A DNA stretch of 64,000 nucleotides from Providencia sneebia DSM 19967 (lineage in GTDB: Bacteria > Pseudomonadota > Gammaproteobacteria > Enterobacterales > Enterobacteriaceae): NCBI RefSeq assembly GCF_000314895.2, contig NZ_CM001773.1:3028293-3092292 (forward strand), given 5' to 3'. Below, one piece after another: positions 41,320-54,212 of the stretch (positions are counted from its first letter, which is position 1; every line of letters starts with the position of its first letter). Below the pieces are notes generated by a model, which did not search any database, was not told the DNA's origin, and saw only the letters and a program-made list of their open reading frames with translations. The translations under genes and the position numbers were made by a program.

Positions 41320-41597
41320 ATGATCTCTACCTTAGAATTTAATTACTTGTGAAATAATAATATATGCCTTCAATTATTAAAGTTGCCTTGATTACCCATT
41401 TAAATCACATCGACTTTGGCTACTCATGGCACAACTGAATTGCGTTGACTAAAAACTTATTGTCTACAATTCGAATTAACAGACATTCTTACACCTTCAA
41501 CGTTTATCATTTAAAGGCTTTCAATAAAATACAATCAGCAACGATAATAACGGTAATTTGTTAAAATAGGCAACACATCTATAATAAACTTTTATCT

Positions 41598-41966
41598 TTA
41601 TTGTTTATTTTCAAGTACAAACCTTTTGTATTCATTTGTCATGCTTAAAAAATCATCTATCCCACAAAAAGCCACACTTTCATTGTCATAATAGCTCATG
41701 CCTTCTTCTAGCCCATCAACTTCAAAAGTAAGTTGATTCGCCCGGATCATGACTTCTTCATCATCTAAAATTAATGTATATTCATGACCAATCAATTCCC
41801 ACTGTTTTTCGCTACCTTTAATGGATTCATAGCCCGACTCAATATCATCTAATAGGCTTAAATCCCCTTTAACTTCTTCATTCAGCCAATAACCAACTGC
41901 TTCATGATCCATAGAAAATTTAGCAGATATGTTGCCTGCAATGTCTTGGAAAAATTGATATTCCAT
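41598..41966 (-). CDS. yacL: YacL (UPF0231 family) protein
   Basis: The 122-residue protein aligns along its length with E. coli YacL (120): GYWLNEEVKGDLSLLD, GHEYTLILDDEEVMIRANQL, then EGMSYYDNES and CGIDDFL. It is small, acidic and soluble, of unknown function. It lies downstream of acnB on the same strand, as in E. coli. Confidence 0.93.
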   Translation of the reverse strand: MEYQFFQDIAGNISAKFSMDHEAVGYWLNEEVKGDLSLLDDIESGYESIKGSEKQWELIGHEYTLILDDEEVMIRANQLTFEVDGLEEGMSYYDNESVAFCGIDDFLSMTNEYKRFVLENKQ

Positions 41967-42291
41967 AAATTACCTCATACTCATATTTCCAAAATAACGT
42001 CTACTTGGAATGGCATCACGAATGAAAAAGAAAGAAATGATAAATAGTATTAGCGATCAGTTCTTTCAACTAAAAAATATTCTTTTCACCAAAGAATCTA
42101 TTTGAGTAATCTAGTCAACTTACTCGGCTATGTCGACGGTTTTTATATAATTTATATAATTCAACAAGAAACAAATCCAATTGTGATGAAAAATATTTAT
42201 ATTACAAACCAAGATAAACTCCAAATAGCGATAGTCACTAAAACGAAAAAGGCTCCCGTTTGGGAGCCTTGCAAAACATTTTAACGAGAAA
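41967..42291. other. Gap between acnB and yacL
   Basis: 325 bp with no credible gene; a short plus-strand frame at 42102-42284 reads unlike any protein I know and overlaps the acnB terminator. It contains the terminator (42249-42270) and presumably a separate yacL promoter. Confidence 0.5.
42249..42270 (-). terminator. Terminator of acnB
   Basis: AAGGCTCCC (42249-42257) pairs perfectly with GGGAGCCTT (42262-42270). A T-run follows on the minus strand. It lies 22 bp beyond the acnB stop. Confidence 0.95.
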
Positions 42292-44889
42292 TTAAACTGC
42301 TGTTTGGAAAATCACACTATCTGCTTTTTCAGTATATTGTTCAAGCTGATCAAAATTCAGATACCGATAAGTATCGGCAGCTGTTTCATCCACTTTATCC
42401 ATAAACTGTAAATATTCAGATGGTGTTGGTAGGCGGCCTAATAGAGAAGCAACAGCTGCAAGTTCCGCAGATGCTAAGAACACATTGGCACCTGTACCTA
42501 ATCTATTCGGGAAGTTACGTGTTGATGTCGAAACTACAGTTGCGCCATCAGCAACACGGGCTTGGTTACCCATACATAAAGAGCAACCAGGGACTTCAAT
42601 ACGCGCCCCACTCTTACCAAACACGCTATAATAACCTTCTTCAGTTAATTGTGCCGCATCCATCTTCGTCGGTGGTGCAACCCATAAGCGAGTTGGTAAT
42701 TGCCCTTTGTGCTGATCAAGCAACTTAGCAGCCGCACGGAAATGCCCAATATTTGTCATACAAGAACCGATGAAAACTTCATCAATTTTTTCGTTTTGTA
42801 CATCAGACAATAAACGCGCATCATCAGGGTCATTTGGCGCACACAAGATAGGCTCTTTGATTTCATTTAAATCAATTTCAATAACCGCTGCATATTCTGC
42901 GTCTGCATCAGCTTCAAGAAGTTGCGGATCTGCTAACCAATTTTCCATGCCTTTAATACGGCGCTCAAGTGTACGACGATCACCATAACCTTCTGAAATC
43001 ATCCACTTCAGCAACACAATATTGGATTGTAGATACTCAATAATAGGTGCTTTGTCTAACTTAATTGTACAACCCGCAGCTGAACGTTCCGCTGAAGCAT
43101 CCGCTAATTCAAATGCTTGTTCTACTTTGAGTTCTGGCAAGCCTTCAATCTCTAGAATACGGCCTGAGAAAATATTTTTCTTACCTTTCTTCTCAACAGT
43201 GAGCAAGCCATCTTTGATAGCATATAGCGGGATAGCATGGACTAAATCACGTAAAGTGATCCCCGGCTGCATTTCACCTTTAAAACGTACCAAAACAGAT
43301 TCTGGCATATCCAGTGGCATTACCCCGGTTGCCGCCGCAAAGGCAACTAGCCCCGAACCTGCTGGGAAAGAAATCCCTATTGGGAAACGCGTATGCGAGT
43401 CACCGCCCGTACCAACTGTGTCTGGCAGTAACATACGGTTTAACCATGAGTGAATAATACCATCACCCGGACGGAGTGAAACACCACCACGATTCATAAT
43501 GAAATCAGGCAGCGTGTGGTGAGTCGTTACATCAACAGGTTTTGGATAAGCCGCTGTATGGCAGAATGATTGCATAACCAGATCAGCTGAGAAACCAAGA
43601 CAAGCTAAATCTTTCAACTCATCACGTGTCATCGGCCCTGTCGTATCTTGCGAACCCACAGAGGTCATTTTCGGCTCACAGTATTCACCAGGACGGATCC
43701 CTGGATGACCACAAGCACGACCTACCATTTTTTGCGCTAGCGAGAAACCTCTGTTACTTTGTTCAACAGATTTAGCATGACGGAAAACATCTGATGTTGC
43801 TAAGCCTAAAGATTCACGCGCTTTACTTGTTAACCCACGACCGATAATCAATGGAATACGTCCACCAGCACGAACTTCATCGATTAAAACATCTGTTTTC
43901 AGCTCAAATGTTTCCAGCAACTCACCTGTTTCGTGATTTCGAATTTCACCTTTATATGGGTAAATATCAATCACATCACCCATATTCAGTTTGGAAACAT
44001 CAACTTCGATTGGCAGTGCACCCGCATCTTCCATGGTATTAAAGAAAATTGGTGCAATTTTACCGCCAAGAACAACACCACCGCCCTTTTTGTTAGGAAC
44101 AAATGGAATATCATCGCCCATAAACCACAAGACAGAGTTAGTTGCAGACTTACGGGAAGATCCTGTCCCGACAACATCACCAACATAAGCTAAAGGGAAA
44201 CCTTTTTTGCTTAATGCTTCAATTTGTTTAATTGGGCCTACATTACCAACTTCATCAGGCTCTATGCCATCACGTGGGTTTTTCAACATTGCAAGCGCAT
44301 GCAATGGAATATCTGGACGCGACCATGCATCCGGTGCAGGAGACAAATCATCTGTGTTTGTCTCACCCGTCACTTTAAATACAGTTACAGTGATTTTTTC
44401 TGCAAGTTCAGGGCGTTCTAAGAACCATTTCGCATCTGCCCATGATTCAATAACTTGCTTAGCATATTCGTTGCCTGCCTTGGCTTTTTCTTCTACATCA
44501 TAGAAGTTATCAAACATCAACAGAGTATGTGTTAATGCTTTTGCTGCAATAGGCGCTAATTTTGCGTCATCTAAAGCTTCTATCAAGGCATGGATGTTGT
44601 ATCCGCCTTGCATTGTGCCTAGCAATTCTACCGCTTTTTCAGGAGTAATCAGAGGAGAGGTAGTTTCACCTTTCGCGAGAGCGGCTAAAAAGCCGGCTTT
44701 GACATAAGCTGCTTCATCAACACCAGGGGGGACGCGGTTAATCAGCAGATCTAACAGAAACTCTTCTTCACCTTTTGGTGGATTTTTTAAGAGTTCGACT
44801 AGTGCAGCGACTTGTGCCGCATCTAATGGCTTAGGGACAATCCCTTGAGCGGCACGTTCGGCCACGTGCTTACGGTATTCTTCTAGCAC
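42292..44889 (-). CDS. acnB: Aconitate hydratase B
   Basis: The 865-residue enzyme, the same length as E. coli AcnB, interconverts citrate and isocitrate in the TCA cycle. It has the N-terminal HEAT-like helical domain unique to AcnB, the swivel domain ([17 protein letters not shown]) and the catalytic core with [4Fe-4S] cysteines in [12 protein letters not shown] and [12 protein letters not shown]. AcnB mRNA is also bound by apo-AcnB and RyhB in E. coli. A 510-bp gap separates it from the upstream lpd terminator. Confidence 0.98.
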   Translation of the reverse strand: MLEEYRKHVAERAAQGIVPKPLDAAQVAALVELLKNPPKGEEEFLLDLLINRVPPGVDEAAYVKAGFLAALAKGETTSPLITPEKAVELLGTMQGGYNIHALIEALDDAKLAPIAAKALTHTLLMFDNFYDVEEKAKAGNEYAKQVIESWADAKWFLERPELAEKITVTVFKVTGETNTDDLSPAPDAWSRPDIPLHALAMLKNPRDGIEPDEVGNVGPIKQIEALSKKGFPLAYVGDVVGTGSSRKSATNSVLWFMGDDIPFVPNKKGGGVVLGGKIAPIFFNTMEDAGALPIEVDVSKLNMGDVIDIYPYKGEIRNHETGELLETFELKTDVLIDEVRAGGRIPLIIGRGLTSKARESLGLATSDVFRHAKSVEQSNRGFSLAQKMVGRACGHPGIRPGEYCEPKMTSVGSQDTTGPMTRDELKDLACLGFSADLVMQSFCHTAAYPKPVDVTTHHTLPDFIMNRGGVSLRPGDGIIHSWLNRMLLPDTVGTGGDSHTRFPIGISFPAGSGLVAFAAATGVMPLDMPESVLVRFKGEMQPGITLRDLVHAIPLYAIKDGLLTVEKKGKKNIFSGRILEIEGLPELKVEQAFELADASAERSAAGCTIKLDKAPIIEYLQSNIVLLKWMISEGYGDRRTLERRIKGMENWLADPQLLEADADAEYAAVIEIDLNEIKEPILCAPNDPDDARLLSDVQNEKIDEVFIGSCMTNIGHFRAAAKLLDQHKGQLPTRLWVAPPTKMDAAQLTEEGYYSVFGKSGARIEVPGCSLCMGNQARVADGATVVSTSTRNFPNRLGTGANVFLASAELAAVASLLGRLPTPSEYLQFMDKVDETAADTYRYLNFDQLEQYTEKADSVIFQTAV

Positions 44890-45342
44890 GACGTTCTCCT
44901 CAATTCATTTTAATTTATATACCCGGCTGTCTGCACCATCATGAAAAACTAATCATCCGGTGCCAGGTCAGAGGAATTTGCTCGCATAATCTCAATGGCA
45001 GTAGAATTATGTCCAGCTTTGGGCTTCCAGCATAACAGAATTTAAATGGAATGTTAATTCATTCACAAGAAAGTAACATTCTCTTGTGACTTCGACCTTT
45101 AATCATAAATTATGGATCGATATTTGACTTAAGTAACAATAAACAGTTATTAAGAACAGATATAACCATACTTTTTATAATGCATTTATTCTGTTAACGC
45201 ACTCACTTTAATGATTTTTCCTTTCTCATATCACAAATTAAAATGTGCTTTTAGATAAAACAAAATGACAACTTTCAAGAAACATAAAAATGAGTCGATA
45301 AAATACGCTATTTTATTGTCCTACTGTAAAAAATAGACAAAA
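44890..45342. other. Gap upstream of acnB
   Basis: About 450 bp with no gene, AT-rich in its distal part. It must hold the acnB promoter and 5' leader. I cannot assign CRP, Fis or ArcA sites by eye. The E. coli gene yacH, expected between lpd and acnB, is absent. Confidence 0.5.
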
Positions 45343-45370
45343 AAAACGGCCTCACAATGGAGACCGTTTT
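45343..45370 (-). terminator. Terminator of the pdh operon after lpd
   Basis: AAAACGGCCTC (45343-45353) pairs with GAGACCGTTTT (45360-45370) with one G-T wobble. The A-run just to its left gives a long T-run on the minus strand. It lies 30 bp beyond the lpd stop. Confidence 0.9.
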
Positions 45371-45400
45371 GATTTCTTCAATTTCAGTAATTAGAAAACA

Positions 45401-46828
45401 TTATTTTTTCTTTTTCGCTTTCGCGTTTGGTAAGTCAGTGATGCTACCTTCGTAGATCTCAGCTGCCATACCAATTGATTCATAAAGCGTTGGGTGAGCA
45501 TGGATAGTCAATGCGATATCTTCAGCATCACAACCCATTTCGATAGCTAGACCAATTTCGCCCAGTAATTCACCACCGTTAACACCAACAACAGCACCAC
45601 CGATAATACGGTTAGATTGTTTGTCGAAAATTAACTTGGTCATACCTTCTGAACAATCAGATGCAATCGCACGGCCAGAAGCAGCCCATGGGAATGTTGC
45701 AACTTCATAGCTAATGTTTTGCTCTTTAGCTTCTTTCTCTGTCATCCCAACCCAAGCAACTTCAGGCTCAGTATAAGCAATTGATGGGATCACTTTTGGA
45801 TCGAAGTAATGTTTCAGACCTGAGATAACTTCTGCTGCAACGTGACCTTCATGTACACCTTTGTGAGCAAGCATTGGTTGACCAACAATGTCACCAATGG
45901 CAAAGATGTGAGGAACATTAGTGCGCATTTGTTTATCAACATGGATAAATCCACGATCATCAACTTCAACGCCAGCTTTACCAGCATCAAGGTTTTTACC
46001 ATTAGGTACACGACCGATAGCAACCAGAACTGCATCATAGCGTTGTGGTTCTGCTGGCGCTTTTTTACCTTCCATAGAAACATAAATACCGTCTTCTCTT
46101 GCTTCAACAGCGGTAACTTTAGTTTCTAATAGCAGGTTGAATTTTTTGCTGATTTGTTTAGTAAAGACTTTAACAACATCTTTGTCAGCCGCTGGGATGA
46201 CTTGGTCAAACATTTCAACAACATCAATCTGAGAACCTAGCGCGTGATACACAGTTCCCATTTCTAGACCGATGATACCACCACCCATAACCAATAGACG
46301 CTCTGGAACTTCTTTCAGTTCTAGCGCATCAGTTGAATCCCAAATACGTGGGTCTTCATGAGGAATAAATGGTAACTGAATAGGACGTGAACCAGCTGCA
46401 ATGATAGCATTATCGAAGTTGATAGTTGTGTTACCGTTTTCACCTTCAACGACTAATGTATTCGCACCAGTAAATTTAGCAGTACCATTAACGACCTGAA
46501 CTTTACGGCCTTTAGCCATACCAGCCAAACCACCTGTCAGCTGATTAATAACTTTCTCTTTCCACACGCGAACTTTAGAGATATCTGTTTTTGGTTCGCC
46601 AAAAACAATACCATGTTCAGCTAATGCTTTAGCTTCTTCAATAACTTTTGCAACATGCAATAGTGCTTTAGAAGGAATACAACCTACGTTTAAACAAACC
46701 CCACCTAGAGTGGAATAACGTTCAACTAAAACTGTTTCTAAGCCTAAGTCAGCACAACGGAAAGCAGCAGAATACCCTGCAGGGCCTGCACCAAGCACAA
46801 CGACTTGAGCTTTAATTTCAGTACTCAT
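45401..46828 (-). CDS. lpd: Dihydrolipoamide dehydrogenase (E3, L-protein)
   Basis: The 475-residue flavoprotein is shared by the pyruvate and 2-oxoglutarate dehydrogenases and the glycine cleavage system. FAD motif VVVLGAGPAGYSAA, redox disulfide GGVCLNVGCIPSK, NAD motif LVMGGGIIGLEMG and the His-Glu active site HAHPTLYESIG are intact. I choose ATG 46828 (MSTEIKAQ), matching E. coli; an extra ATG lies at 46831. It follows aceF by 200 bp. Confidence 0.98.
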   Translation of the reverse strand: MSTEIKAQVVVLGAGPAGYSAAFRCADLGLETVLVERYSTLGGVCLNVGCIPSKALLHVAKVIEEAKALAEHGIVFGEPKTDISKVRVWKEKVINQLTGGLAGMAKGRKVQVVNGTAKFTGANTLVVEGENGNTTINFDNAIIAAGSRPIQLPFIPHEDPRIWDSTDALELKEVPERLLVMGGGIIGLEMGTVYHALGSQIDVVEMFDQVIPAADKDVVKVFTKQISKKFNLLLETKVTAVEAREDGIYVSMEGKKAPAEPQRYDAVLVAIGRVPNGKNLDAGKAGVEVDDRGFIHVDKQMRTNVPHIFAIGDIVGQPMLAHKGVHEGHVAAEVISGLKHYFDPKVIPSIAYTEPEVAWVGMTEKEAKEQNISYEVATFPWAASGRAIASDCSEGMTKLIFDKQSNRIIGGAVVGVNGGELLGEIGLAIEMGCDAEDIALTIHAHPTLYESIGMAAEIYEGSITDLPNAKAKKKK

Positions 46829-47003
46829 CATGACCTCTTTTTGTTTTGTCCAGCGGGCCGCCGAAAAAACGAATTATTCCACCGGAAGTACACACACGAG
46901 CAGTTTACCGAATTGTTAACACCCTGAAAAGGCTGATTGCGTGATGTAACTCCCAACGTTTCGGATGAACAGTAAAAAATTTTACCTCAACCTAAATAAA
47001 GCA

Positions 47004-47023
47004 GACCGGCTAATTAGCCGGCC
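47004..47023 (-). terminator. GC-rich palindromic hairpin just after aceF
   Basis: GACCGGC, loop TAATTA, GCCGGCC (47004-47023) lies 8 bp beyond the aceF stop. On the minus strand it is followed by TCTGCTTTATTT, a weak T-rich tail. It may give partial termination between aceF and lpd, consistent with lpd having its own promoter in E. coli, or stabilise the aceF mRNA 3' end. Confidence 0.6.
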
Positions 47024-47030
47024 TTATTTA

Positions 47031-48878
47031 TTACATCACCAGACGGCGAATGTCGCTCATCAATTGACCAACAAGTGTGATGAAACGAGCGCCATCAGCG
47101 CCATCAATTACACGGTGGTCGAATGAAAGAGACATAGGTAGAATCAAGCGTGGTACGAACTCACTGCCATTCCAAATAGGTTTGATAGAAGAACGTGACA
47201 GACCCATGATTGCAACTTCTGGCGCGTTAACAATTGGTGCAAAACCAGTTGTTCCGATACCACCAAGGCTAGAGATTGTGAAACAACCACCTTGCATATC
47301 AGATGCAGTCAGTTTACCAGCACGTGCTTTCTTAGAAACTTCCATCAATTCACGAGACAGTTCTAAAATGCCTTTTTTGTTCACATCTTTAAAGACAGGA
47401 ACAACCAAGCCATTAGGTGTATCAACAGCAATACCAATATTGATATATTTTTTCATGAATAGGCGTTGTCCATCTTCAGAAATAGAGCTGTTGAAACGTG
47501 GCATTTCTTCCAGTGCACGAGCAACTGCTTTCATCACAAAGACAAGAGGCGTGATCTTAACACCAAGTTGTTTCTTCTCAGCTTCTTTATTTTGCTGTTT
47601 ACGGAATTCTTCAACTTCAGTGGTATCAACTTCTTCCATCAATGTAACGTGCGGGATCATAACCCAGTTACGGCTCAGGTTTGCACCTGAAATTTTCTGG
47701 ATACGGCCAAGTTCAACTTCTTCAACTTCACCAAACTTGCTGTAATCCACTTTAGGCCATGGCAACATACCCGGCAAACCACCGCCAGTTGCAGCTGCTG
47801 GAGATTCAGCACGTTTAACGGCTTCTTTGACATAAACTTGTACGTCTTCACGCAGAATACGGCCTTTACGTCCAGTTCCTTTCACTTTAGAAAGGTTAAC
47901 ACCAAATTCGCGAGCTAAGCGGCGAATAACAGGTGTTGCATGGATGTATGCATCATTTTCAACAAATTCATTTTTGCTATCAGCTACTTTGGCTGCTGGT
48001 GCTGCTGTCGGAGCAGGAGCCGCAGCAGGTGCTGGAGCAGAAACTGCTGGAGCTGCCGCTGGTGCCGCGCCCGCAACTTCAAAAGTCATAATTAGTGAAC
48101 CTGTTTTAACTTTATCACCAACTGCGATCTTAATTTCTTTAACAGTACCCGCGAAAGGTGCTGGAACTTCCATTGAAGCTTTATCACCTTCAACAGTAAT
48201 AATAGACTGTTCAGCTGAAACGCTATCACCAACTTTAACCATGATTTCAGTGACTTCAACTTCATCGCCACCAATATCAGGTACGTTAACATCTTTAATT
48301 GCAGAAGCTGTTGGTGCAGCAGGTGCTGGAGCTGCCGGTGCTGCTGCACCCGCAACTTCAAAGACCATGATCAGTGAACCAGTTTTAACTTTATCACCTG
48401 ATGCAATTTTGATCTCTTTAACAGTACCCGCGAAAGGTGCTGGAACTTCCATTGAAGCTTTATCACCCTCAACAGTGATCAGAGATTGCTCTGCTTCAAC
48501 TTTGTCACCGACTTTGACCATAACTTCGGTGACTTCAACTTCATCACCACCGATATCGGGTACTTCAACTTCTTTCAAAGCTGCTGCCGCAGGTGCCGCT
48601 GCTGGAGCTTGAGCAGCAGGCGCTTCAGTAGGTGCTGCTGCCCCTGCTGAATCTTCAAAGACCATGATCAATTTGCCAGTGGTGACTTTGTCACCAACCG
48701 CAATTTTAATTTCCTTTACAACACCCGCTTGTGGTGAAGGGACTTCCATTGAAGCTTTATCACCTTCAACAGTGATCAGAGATTGCTCTGCTTCAACTTT
48801 GTCACCGACTTTGACCATAACTTCGGTGACTTCAACTTCATCAGCACCGATATCAGGCACTTGAATTTCAATAGACAT
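47031..48878 (-). CDS. aceF: Dihydrolipoamide acetyltransferase (E2 of pyruvate dehydrogenase)
   Basis: The 615-residue protein has three N-terminal lipoyl domains with lipoylated lysines in VEGDKASME at about residues 41, 140 and 233, joined by Ala/Pro linkers. A peripheral subunit-binding domain ([19 protein letters not shown], about 313-350) and a C-terminal acetyltransferase core with [10 protein letters not shown] (His at about 588) follow. E. coli AceF is 630 residues with the same three-domain layout. The lipoyl repeats are nearly identical at DNA level in places. It follows aceE by 14 bp. Confidence 0.98.
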   Translation of the reverse strand: MSIEIQVPDIGADEVEVTEVMVKVGDKVEAEQSLITVEGDKASMEVPSPQAGVVKEIKIAVGDKVTTGKLIMVFEDSAGAAAPTEAPAAQAPAAAPAAAALKEVEVPDIGGDEVEVTEVMVKVGDKVEAEQSLITVEGDKASMEVPAPFAGTVKEIKIASGDKVKTGSLIMVFEVAGAAAPAAPAPAAPTASAIKDVNVPDIGGDEVEVTEIMVKVGDSVSAEQSIITVEGDKASMEVPAPFAGTVKEIKIAVGDKVKTGSLIMTFEVAGAAPAAAPAVSAPAPAAAPAPTAAPAAKVADSKNEFVENDAYIHATPVIRRLAREFGVNLSKVKGTGRKGRILREDVQVYVKEAVKRAESPAAATGGGLPGMLPWPKVDYSKFGEVEEVELGRIQKISGANLSRNWVMIPHVTLMEEVDTTEVEEFRKQQNKEAEKKQLGVKITPLVFVMKAVARALEEMPRFNSSISEDGQRLFMKKYINIGIAVDTPNGLVVPVFKDVNKKGILELSRELMEVSKKARAGKLTASDMQGGCFTISSLGGIGTTGFAPIVNAPEVAIMGLSRSSIKPIWNGSEFVPRLILPMSLSFDHRVIDGADGARFITLVGQLMSDIRRLVM

Positions 48879-48892
48879 TGATTTATTACCTC

Positions 48893-51559
48893 TTATGCCA
48901 GACGCGGGTTAACTTTTTCTGGATTGATGTTGTATTTTTTAATCGCTTCTTCAACGACTTTCACATCAATCTCACCACGTTTAGCCAATTCACCTAATGC
49001 TGCAACAATGATATATGATGTATCTACTTCGAAGTGGTGACGTAGATTTTCACGGCTATCAGAACGGCCGAAACCATCAGTACCTAATACGCGATAATCG
49101 CTTGCTGGTACGAAAGTACGAATTTGTTCTGCAAACAGTTTCATATAGTCAGTTGATGCAACTGCTGGTGCTTCATTCATAATTTGAGCAACATATGGCA
49201 CACGTGGTTCTTGTGCTGGGTGCAGCATATTCCAACGCTCACAATCTTGGCCATCACGCGCCAATTCAGTGAATGAAGTAACGCTATACACATCAGAACC
49301 AATACCATATTCAGTCGATAGGATGTCAGCAGCATCACGAACATGACGCATCATTGAACCTGAACCTAGCAGCTGAACTTTACCTTTCTTACCTTCAATA
49401 GAAGCTAGTTTATAGATACCTTTACGGATACCTTCTTCCACGCCTTCTGGCATTGCTGGCATGTGATAGTTTTCATTCAGCGTAGTGATGTAGTAATAAA
49501 CGTTTTCTTGTTTCTCACCATACATGCGCTCTAAACCATCTTGCATAATAACAGCAACTTCATAAGCATAAGCTGGATCATAAGAAAGACAGTTAGGAAT
49601 AGTCAGTGATTGAATATGGCTATGGCCATCTTCATGCTGCAAACCTTCACCGTTTAGTGTTGTACGACCTGAAGTCCCACCAATCAAGAAGCCACGTGCT
49701 TGTTGATCGCCTGCTGCCCACATTAAGTCACCAATACGTTGGAAACCGAACATAGAGTAGTAGATATAGAATGGGATCATTGGGAAGTTGTTAGTGCTGT
49801 ATGATGTTGCAGCTGCTAACCAAGATGAACCTGCGCCCAATTCGTTGATACCTTCTTGCAGAATTTGTCCTTTAGAATCTTCTTTATAGTAAGCAACTTG
49901 CTCACGATCCTGAGGCGTATACTGCTGGCCTTTAGGGCTATAGATACCAATTTGACGGAACAGACCTTCCATACCGAAAGTACGTGCTTCATCCGCAATA
50001 ATTGGGACTAAACGCTCTTTGATTGATTTGTTTTTCAACATTACGTTCAATGCACGAACAAATGCAATCGTTGTTGAAATTTCTTTAGATTGCTCTTCAA
50101 GTAATTGGCTGAAATCTGACAGTGCAGGAACATCCAATTTCTCATCAAATTTAGGACGACGAGCGGGTAAATAACCACCTAATGCTTGACGACGCTCATG
50201 AAGATATTTGTATTCTTCAGAGTCTTTTTCGAAAGTAACATATGGCAGTTGTTCTAGTTGTTCATCCGTAACTTGAACATTGAATTGATCACGGAAATGA
50301 CGAACGCCATCCATGTTCATTTTCTTCACTTGGTGAGCAATATTTTTACCTTCTGCAGTTTCACCCATACCATAACCTTTGATGGTTTGAGCTAGGATAA
50401 CAGTTGGTTTACCTTTAGTGTCTTGTGCTTTTTTAAATGCAGCATACACTTTCTTAGGATCATGACCACCACGGTTCAGAGCCCAGATCTCATCATCAGT
50501 CATATCTTTAACTAATGCAGCTGTCTCTGGATAGCGATTGAAGAAGTGCTCACGGACATAAGCGCCATCACGTGATTTAAATGTTTGGTAGTCACCATCA
50601 ACGGTTTCATTCATCAGTTGAACAAGTTTACCGCTAGTATCTTTACGCAGTAGCTCGTCCCAACGGTCGCCCCACATAACCTTGATAACTTGCCAACCAG
50701 CACCACTAAAGATGCCTTCAAGTTCGTTAACAATTTTGCCATTACCCGTAACAGGACCATCTAAACGTTGCAAGTTACAGTTAATAACAAAGACTAAGTT
50801 ATCTAACTTATCGCGAGTTGCGATAGTAATCGCGCCTTTAGATTCTGGCTCATCCATCTCACCATCACCAAGGAAGGCATAAACACGTTGGTTTGAAGTA
50901 TCTTTCAGACCACGGTTATCAAGATATTTTAAAAACTTAGCTTGATAAATTGCATTAATCGGACCTAATCCCATAGAGACTGTTGGGAACTGCCAGAATT
51001 CAGGCATTAGTTTAGGGTGCGGATAAGAAGATAGGCCTTTACCATCAATTTCTTGACGGAAGTTGTTCAATTGTTCTTCAGTTAAACGGCCTTCGAGGAA
51101 TGCACGAGCATAAATGCCTGGAGAGATATGACCTTGGAAGAATACTAAATCTCCGCCATCATTATTGTTATGAGCGCGGAAGAAATGGTTAAAGCAAACT
51201 TCATACAAAGTTGCAGCAGACTGGTAAGAAGCCATATGGCCACCCAGTTCTAAATCTTTTTTAGAGGCGCGCAGTACAGTCATTACTGCGTTCCAACGAA
51301 TTGCGGAACGAATACGGCGCTCCAAATCCATGTTGCCAGGGTATGCAGGCTCATCTTCAACAGCAATAGTGTTGATGTAATCAGAACTATTAGATGCACC
51401 AGCAGCAATATTAACGCCGCCTTTACGCGCTTCATTCAATACTTGATCAATAATGAACTGAGCACGATCAACACCTTCTTCACGGATGACCGATTCAATC
51501 GCCTGTAGCCAGTCGCGAGTTTCAATCGGGTCCACGTCATTTTTCAACATATCTGACAT
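48893..51559 (-). CDS. aceE: Pyruvate dehydrogenase E1 component
   Basis: The 888-residue homodimeric E1 (E. coli 887) decarboxylates pyruvate with thiamine diphosphate and acetylates the lipoyl arms of AceF. The ThDP motif begins [14 protein letters not shown] and ends NCNLQRLDG. Further conserved stretches are GLEGLF-like [18 protein letters not shown] and [19 protein letters not shown]. The start is [19 protein letters not shown]. It is the second gene of pdhR-aceE-aceF-lpd. Confidence 0.98.
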   Translation of the reverse strand: MSDMLKNDVDPIETRDWLQAIESVIREEGVDRAQFIIDQVLNEARKGGVNIAAGASNSSDYINTIAVEDEPAYPGNMDLERRIRSAIRWNAVMTVLRASKKDLELGGHMASYQSAATLYEVCFNHFFRAHNNNDGGDLVFFQGHISPGIYARAFLEGRLTEEQLNNFRQEIDGKGLSSYPHPKLMPEFWQFPTVSMGLGPINAIYQAKFLKYLDNRGLKDTSNQRVYAFLGDGEMDEPESKGAITIATRDKLDNLVFVINCNLQRLDGPVTGNGKIVNELEGIFSGAGWQVIKVMWGDRWDELLRKDTSGKLVQLMNETVDGDYQTFKSRDGAYVREHFFNRYPETAALVKDMTDDEIWALNRGGHDPKKVYAAFKKAQDTKGKPTVILAQTIKGYGMGETAEGKNIAHQVKKMNMDGVRHFRDQFNVQVTDEQLEQLPYVTFEKDSEEYKYLHERRQALGGYLPARRPKFDEKLDVPALSDFSQLLEEQSKEISTTIAFVRALNVMLKNKSIKERLVPIIADEARTFGMEGLFRQIGIYSPKGQQYTPQDREQVAYYKEDSKGQILQEGINELGAGSSWLAAATSYSTNNFPMIPFYIYYSMFGFQRIGDLMWAAGDQQARGFLIGGTSGRTTLNGEGLQHEDGHSHIQSLTIPNCLSYDPAYAYEVAVIMQDGLERMYGEKQENVYYYITTLNENYHMPAMPEGVEEGIRKGIYKLASIEGKKGKVQLLGSGSMMRHVRDAADILSTEYGIGSDVYSVTSFTELARDGQDCERWNMLHPAQEPRVPYVAQIMNEAPAVASTDYMKLFAEQIRTFVPASDYRVLGTDGFGRSDSRENLRHHFEVDTSYIIVAALGELAKRGEIDVKVVEEAIKKYNINPEKVNPRLA

Positions 51560-51738
51560 GGTGTATTCCTTATCTGTTATCTGTTTTTTAATGTTTATGT
51601 GGAGCCTATCTCCACGCTACTCTACTTATCAATCAACCCCAAAATAGCGGGAAGATAGGCCCTGCTGGTATTGCCGCTAAAACCCTCAAAAGAGGATCAT
51701 CACCATAATACAGACGCAGCAGTCAGGTATCTGTATTA

Positions 51739-52512
51739 CTAATTTTTCAATTCAGGATGTTGCTGTAACCTACGTAAAGAGCGCTCTCGTCTTGTTTGTT
51801 CTCGGCTCATATCCAAAAGTAGCTCTTCAATAAAAGCCAAATGACGATGAGAAGCTTCGCGCGCTTTTTCAGGTTCTCTCGCCATTATAGCGGAGAAAAT
51901 TTGTGCGCGATGTTCACTCACTGCGGTATACATTTCTTTACGGGTATATAAAAACTCAAAATTTTGACGGATATTTTGTTCTAACATCGGCGTCATACAG
52001 CTCAACAAGTGCAATATCACCACATTATGAGCGGCTTCAGTCACAATAAGCTGATACTGCAAAACAGCGTCAGATTCTGCATCAATATCACCACTTTGTT
52101 GAACTTTTTTAATTAATTCATAGCTTTGTCGAATACGATCTAAATCTTCATCAGTACCACGTAATGCTGCATAATAAGCCGCAATTCCTTCAAGAGCATG
52201 ACGAGTTTCAAGGAGATCAAATTGAGATTCTGGATGGCCGGCAAGCAGTTCAGCTAACGGGTCACTAAAACTCTGCCACATTTGCTTTTGAACAAAAGTA
52301 CCACCACCTTGACGACGAGATAAAAGACCTTTGGCTTCTAGCGTTTGGATAGCCTCACGCACTGATGGACGGGAAACATCGAACTGTTTTGCAAGCTCGC
52401 GTTCAGGAGGTAACTTCTCTCCAGGGCGTAATGTTCCCTCAAAGATAAGGTGTTCAAGACGCTGCTCAATCACATCAGATAATTTTGGTTGGCGAATTTT
52501 ACCGTAAGCCAT
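51739..52512 (-). CDS. pdhR: PdhR, pyruvate-responsive GntR-family repressor
   Basis: The 257-residue FadR-subfamily GntR regulator (E. coli 254) has the winged HTH in [21 protein letters not shown] and a C-terminal all-helical effector domain that binds pyruvate in the family. It represses its own operon and others until pyruvate accumulates. A perfect palindromic PdhR site lies 50 bp upstream (52564-52580). Confidence 0.97.
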   Translation of the reverse strand: MAYGKIRQPKLSDVIEQRLEHLIFEGTLRPGEKLPPERELAKQFDVSRPSVREAIQTLEAKGLLSRRQGGGTFVQKQMWQSFSDPLAELLAGHPESQFDLLETRHALEGIAAYYAALRGTDEDLDRIRQSYELIKKVQQSGDIDAESDAVLQYQLIVTEAAHNVVILHLLSCMTPMLEQNIRQNFEFLYTRKEMYTAVSEHRAQIFSAIMAREPEKAREASHRHLAFIEELLLDMSREQTRRERSLRRLQQHPELKN

Positions 52513-53197
52513 AACCTGCCATATTTATTTTGATTAATTATTGATTGCGTATTAACCAGTGTTAATTGGTAATACCAATTTTTCTATGGGATTATAAAGT
52601 AACAAAGTATTCACTAACTGTCCATAAAGACCTTGTGCTAAATCATAAAATCCTGCAAATTTTAACAGATTTTTTTAAAATTTAGCATAATTTGATAACT
52701 AATCACGCCACTTCTCGTACCCTATTTTAACAATAAAATCGTATTAATATTCTTAAATACAGTAAACTGAAACGATATAGCCACAATTGATATGAATTAT
52801 TATGCAACTTAATTGCATTTATATGGATATTGTTTTTTATAGAAATAAATAACGTTTATATTTTAAGCAACATAAATTAATCAAATACCTAATTATTCAA
52901 ATAGCTCGCCATTTTTCATAGTAAATTAGCCATTTTTTAATCAGAGATTTGTCAATTTGATTGGAAAATGAGAGGAAGATTGGGTGATGTGATAAGAAGA
53001 AAAGAGCAAAATTTGCCCACTAAGTTAGATTATTATCTATTTCAACATCATACTTATCAATTAAACATTATGCCCCCTCTTATTCATCAAAGGGGGAGCT
53101 AAAACTTATGCTTTCATTCCAAGCTAATATTTAGCTAAAGCTTTGAATTATTTGCCAAATGAATTTCATTGGTTTGATCTTAATGAAAAACTAATGA
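52513..53197. other. Gene-free region between nadC and pdhR
   Basis: 685 bp with no gene; E. coli has aroP and ampE in this interval. It holds the pdhR promoter and operator. A short GC-rich hairpin, CCCCCT (53073-53078) with AGGGGG (53091-53096), lies about 100 bp past the nadC stop and may be its terminator, though no T-run follows on the minus strand. The middle part is AT-rich with no remnant of ampE or aroP that I can see. Confidence 0.6.
52564..52580 (-). promoter_or_regulatory. PdhR operator
   Basis: AATTGGTAATACCAATT is a perfect 7-3-7 palindrome, identical to the PdhR consensus (ATTGGTnnnACCAAT). It lies 52 bp upstream of the pdhR start, the expected autoregulatory position. Confidence 0.92.
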
Positions 53198-54157
<960 letters not shown>

Positions 54158-54212
54158 CTAATCTATTTCTCTCAACATAATGAATACAAGCGGAATAAAG
54201 AGAAACGTTATC

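Noticed and set aside
42102..42284. 60-codon frame between yacL and acnB
   Set aside because: It overlaps the acnB terminator hairpin and has no homologue I recognise.
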